Shown piece after piece: positions 5,800 through 8,315 of a stretch of DNA of 8,315 bases. The notes below the pieces were generated by a model. The model made no database searches and was not told where the DNA came from. It saw only the letters and a list, made by a program, of their open reading frames with translations. The DNA lies in the NCBI GenBank assembly GCA_902474645.1, contig CABRWN010000092.1:1-8315 (forward strand), written 5' to 3'. The stretch is from an uncultured Collinsella sp. (GTDB lineage: Bacteria; Actinomycetota; Coriobacteriia; Coriobacteriales; Coriobacteriaceae). The position numbers and the translations under genes were made by a program. How positions within the stretch are numbered: the stretch's first letter is position 1; every line of letters begins with the position of its first letter.

Positions 5800-5825
5800 A
5801 TTGTATTCTACGTTATCTAGTTTTG
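5800..5825 (-). promoter_or_regulatory. Candidate promoter of the DUF1836 gene with an ACTAGATA motif
   Basis: On the minus strand a -10-like TACAAT (5805-5800) sits 25 bases before the start codon. CAAAACTAGATA (5825-5814) lies just upstream, where the spacer and -35 would be. The same 12 bases occur at 4151-4162 in the degV palindrome. No strong -35 is visible. Confidence 0.4.
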
Positions 5826-5841
5826 CATACCACATAGCAGG

Positions 5842-5887
5842 CAAGAAAATTGGTGGGACGATGCATCAGTGCGTTGTCCCACCATTT
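5842..5887 (-). terminator. Intrinsic terminator of trxB
   Basis: A 15-bp stem (5851-5865 with 5870-5884, including two G-U pairs) closes a TCAG tetraloop. Read on the minus strand, it is followed by AATTTTCTT. It separates trxB from the DUF1836 promoter, so the two minus-strand genes are probably independent units. Confidence 0.85.
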
Positions 5888-5928
5888 ATTTGATTGATAA
5901 CAACCTTACATAAGATATATTATCGTAC

Positions 5929-6867
5929 TTATCCACGGAGAAATGCGTATGCGCTGGTTGCCGCTATGGCTCCGTCCGAAACGGCGGTCACAACCTGGCG
6001 TAAACGCTTGGAACGGATATCGCCAGCGGCAAATAGACCTGGCGTGCGGGTCGCCATAGATTCATCAGTTAGAATGCCGCCATCAGGCGCCAAATCGACG
6101 AGATGCTCAACAAGCTCGGTATGGGGTTGCGTGCCGGCAAAGACAAAGATGCCAAACGAGCCAGGCTCAAATGACTCGGTATGAATTTCCCCGGATGCAT
6201 TGTCCTTAAAGGCGATCGTCGTTGGCGTCGCTTCACCAGAAAGTTCAACAATACTAGTTTGGTACCTAACTGTAATATTGTCCTTTTCAAGTACTTTCTG
6301 AACAACACCATCAGGTGCACGGAACTGATCGCGACGCAAGACGATGGTCACGCTGCTGGCGATTTCTGACAAGAACAGGGCTTCCTCACAGGCAGCATTG
6401 CCGCCGCCAATGACAAAAACCTGCTTGCCACGGAAGAACATGCCGTCGCACGTCGCGCAATACGAAACGCCGCGACCGCGATACGTATCCTCGCCAACAA
6501 AACCAGCAGATCGCGGCGTGGCACCCATGCACGCAATGACGCTCTTGGACAGCGTATCGCCCATATCGTGATGCACCGTAAACAGCGCTGCATCGGCATC
6601 GTAATCGATACCCGTAACCATGCTCCATGCGACCTGAGCTCCCAAGCCCTCTGCATGCTGCTGAAAACGCTCGCCGAGTTCGGCGCCACTCAAGAGCGGA
6701 ATGCCCGGATAGTTCTCGACTTCATTGGTCGTGGCGATCTGTCCACCCGACATGCCCTGCTCAATCACAGTCGTCGTCAGGTTGGCACGCGCAGCGTAAA
6801 TGGCGGCAGCATAGCCCGCGGGGCCTCCACCGATAATCGCAACATCAATCGGCTGATCGGTAGTCAT
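5929..6867 (-). CDS. trxB: Thioredoxin reductase (NADPH)
   Basis: This 312-residue cytoplasmic flavoenzyme passes electrons from NADPH through FAD and a redox disulfide to thioredoxin. The FAD-binding motif is IIGGGPAGYAAAIYAAR (11-27). The active-site pair is CATC, C137 and C140. The second nucleotide site is VIGGGNAACEEALFL (152-166), and the RRDQFR segment (178-183) has the arginines that favour NADPH over NADH. The FAD-closing motif FAAGDIR is at 279-285. Length and motif order are those of bacterial low-molecular-weight TrxB. The start at 6867 follows GAGAGGAT. An in-frame upstream ATG at 6942 would add 25 residues before the FAD motif and lacks a good ribosome site. No thioredoxin gene is in view. 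The gene is divergent from the glycosyltransferase gene with 117 bases between them. Confidence 0.95.
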   Translation of the reverse strand: MTTDQPIDVAIIGGGPAGYAAAIYAARANLTTTVIEQGMSGGQIATTNEVENYPGIPLLSGAELGERFQQHAEGLGAQVAWSMVTGIDYDADAALFTVHHDMGDTLSKSVIACMGATPRSAGFVGEDTYRGRGVSYCATCDGMFFRGKQVFVIGGGNAACEEALFLSEIASSVTIVLRRDQFRAPDGVVQKVLEKDNITVRYQTSIVELSGEATPTTIAFKDNASGEIHTESFEPGSFGIFVFAGTQPHTELVEHLVDLAPDGGILTDESMATRTPGLFAAGDIRSKRLRQVVTAVSDGAIAATSAYAFLRG

Positions 6868-6927
6868 GGAATATCCTCTCGTCGATACATTGACGTTCTT
6901 TGCGCTCATACCCAAATTTACGTGAAC

Positions 6928-6955
6928 ATGACACTCATGCACTACAATGTTAAAT
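6928..6955 (+). promoter_or_regulatory. Candidate promoter region of the glycosyltransferase gene
   Basis: Two readings are possible. ATGACA (6928-6933, five of six to TTGACA) with a 16-base spacer and TTAAAT (6950-6955) forms one promoter. The better -10 TACAAT (6943-6948) has no good -35. The start codon follows at 6985. No convincing promoter for the divergent trxB gene was found in the same gap. Confidence 0.3.
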
Positions 6956-6984
6956 CGCGTAACAAAGCTGAAGGGGAGTTATCG

Positions 6985-8286
6985 ATGGATCAAACGCAGA
7001 CGAGCAATAGCGCTCCCCTGCCCATGCAAGCCACTCCCCAACCGGAGCAAATGACCGTTTTACCTGCACAAAAACCCCTGGTAACCATTGTGCACGCATC
7101 GGTTGGATCGGGCCACAAGGCCGCCCCAAACGCGATTGCACAAGCATTTGACCTTATCCGCGGCACCAAGGGAATCCCTGAGGATATTAAGATCGAAGTC
7201 CTGGATATCCTCGATTTTGGACGCATTAGGTTCGATGGTAATAAAACAGCAGCGTCGTTTACCGGCGCCACGCGTCCCATTTACGACCTGACCTGGCGAT
7301 ATACGCTTACAGGACATCTGCTCTGGGGCGGCGGCACAGCATGGTCACGAATTATGTTCCCCGCCTTCAACGAATACGTCCGGACCCGCAGGCCCATAGC
7401 CGTGGTCGCAACGCACATCACAGCAGCCAATGTTGCCGTGGGCGCCCGCGTCATCACGGGTATCGATTACCCGGTCATCTGCGTACCAACAGACTATGAA
7501 GTCGAAGGCTTTTGGCCCCACAAGGACACCGACCTATTCTGCGTAGCCAACGAGTTTATGGCCGAAACGCTGCGGCCGCGCAAGGTTCCCGAGTCAAAGA
7601 TCCGCATAACAGGCATCCCCATCCGAGCCGGTTTCGATTCAGATTACAAACGCGAGGATGAGCTGAGCAAGTTCAATCTCCCCATAGACAAAACCGTCGT
7701 ATTGGTGATGGCCGGCGCCAGTTTGCCCCAACCATACGTGCGTTTCCGTGCCGCGATGGACCACACGCTCCCCTTCTTACGCAGCTTTGAGGACATGCAC
7801 TTTGTCTTTTTACCGGGCAAGGATAAGGAATACGCCACCCGACTCAAGACGCTCTTCGACGCCATGAAGCTCGAAAACGTCACGGTTCTGGACTACGTGG
7901 ACGATATGGCAGCCCTCATGCACGGCTGCGACCTGGCAATCCTCAAATCGGGCGGACTCACCGTCACCGAATGCCTATGCGCGCATCTGCCGATGATCCT
8001 GCTGGGCAAATCATATGGTCAAGAAAAGGCCAACACCACCATGCTCACCGGAATGGGCGCCAGCATGCATGTCACCACCGCACGAGAACTCATCGTAACC
8101 CTGCGCCATCTGCACGATCATCCCGAATCACTCAAAGCCCTACTCATCAACGGCGAAGTACTACGCCGCCCCCACGCAGCCGAAGATATAGCCATCGCAA
8201 CCATGGAGCTCGTAGGCAAACCCCAAAAGCGCAAACGAGCCTTCTGCCGCTTCTACTGGGGCGGAAAACCCGCGCATATCCGCTAG
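6985..8286 (+). CDS. MGDG synthase/UgtP-like diacylglycerol glycosyltransferase
   Basis: This 433-residue GT28-type (GT-B fold) enzyme should add a sugar from a UDP-sugar to diacylglycerol or a related lipid at the inner membrane face. The N-terminal MGDG-synthase domain (about 32-205) holds HASVGSGHKAAPNAIAQAF (37-55), THITAANV (143-150) and TDYEVEGFWPHKDTDLF (169-185). The C-terminal domain (about 235-410) holds VLVMAGAS (239-246), VTVLDYVDDMAALM (299-312) and the nucleotide-sugar motif KSGGLTVTECL (321-331). A Pro/Gln-rich stretch of about 30 residues precedes the family core. The basic, aromatic C-terminus (KPQKRKRAFCRFYW) could touch the membrane. ATG 6985 has AAGGGGAG (6971-6978) six bases upstream. 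A longer open frame to 6568 runs across the trxB coding strand and is not real. The sugar and acceptor cannot be told from sequence. Glucosyl- or galactosyl-diacylglycerol is most likely, and a cell-wall lipid acceptor is less likely. Confidence 0.87.
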   Translation: MDQTQTSNSAPLPMQATPQPEQMTVLPAQKPLVTIVHASVGSGHKAAPNAIAQAFDLIRGTKGIPEDIKIEVLDILDFGRIRFDGNKTAASFTGATRPIYDLTWRYTLTGHLLWGGGTAWSRIMFPAFNEYVRTRRPIAVVATHITAANVAVGARVITGIDYPVICVPTDYEVEGFWPHKDTDLFCVANEFMAETLRPRKVPESKIRITGIPIRAGFDSDYKREDELSKFNLPIDKTVVLVMAGASLPQPYVRFRAAMDHTLPFLRSFEDMHFVFLPGKDKEYATRLKTLFDAMKLENVTVLDYVDDMAALMHGCDLAILKSGGLTVTECLCAHLPMILLGKSYGQEKANTTMLTGMGASMHVTTARELIVTLRHLHDHPESLKALLINGEVLRRPHAAEDIAIATMELVGKPQKRKRAFCRFYWGGKPAHIR

Positions 8287-8315
8287 CATTGGACTGTCCG
8301 CTTACCTCTGGGGGG

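Noticed and set aside
6568..6984. Upstream extension of the glycosyltransferase frame by 139 codons
   Set aside because: It overlaps trxB, shows no family similarity, and the start at 6985 has a strong ribosome site.
8287..8315. Final 29 bases after the glycosyltransferase gene
   Set aside because: Too short to assign. No complete hairpin or start signal is visible before the window ends.

Overview
The window is a gene-dense stretch of chromosome. It fits a high-to-moderate GC Gram-positive of the class Coriobacteriia (Actinomycetota), probably Collinsella or a close relative. This is inferred from three things: a GarA-type FHA protein next to an FtsR-type MerR regulator (an actinobacterial pairing), C/G-rich third codon positions, and strong intrinsic terminators. 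The genus is a judgement from gene content, not a computed match.

Layout. Positions 1-260 hold the end of something upstream, a long imperfect hairpin (76-132) and a candidate promoter. A plus-strand run follows: CDP-alcohol phosphatidyltransferase (261-965), GarA/OdhI-like FHA protein (1032-1466), FtsR-like MerR regulator (1470-2348), adenine phosphoribosyltransferase (2389-2919) and a secreted coiled-coil NlpC/P60 hydrolase (2952-4058). Spacings are short and the run closes at a strong terminator (4083-4122). A DegV-family lipid-binding protein (4224-5090) follows, behind a perfect 16-bp inverted repeat. It converges on a minus-strand DUF1836 regulator (5775-5164) across a two-way terminator. 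Upstream of that regulator, thioredoxin reductase (6867-5929, minus) has its own terminator. Divergent from trxB, a MGDG-synthase/UgtP-like glycosyltransferase (6985-8286, plus) runs nearly to the window end.

How the parts may fit. The first run mixes envelope lipid synthesis, a phospho-switch protein, a division-linked regulator and a cell-wall hydrolase. The order phosphatidyltransferase, then GarA-like, then MerR also occurs, with insertions, at Rv1822-Rv1827-Rv1828 in Mycobacterium tuberculosis (recalled knowledge), so this looks like an old actinobacterial neighbourhood. The DegV protein and the glycosyltransferase add further lipid-related functions.

I see no mobile element, CRISPR array, tRNA or rRNA. 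I also see no clear candidate for a wholly new system. The best leads are the altered phospho-acceptor site of the FHA protein, the perfect inverted repeat before degV with a partial match in the DUF1836 promoter, and the hairpin before the first gene.
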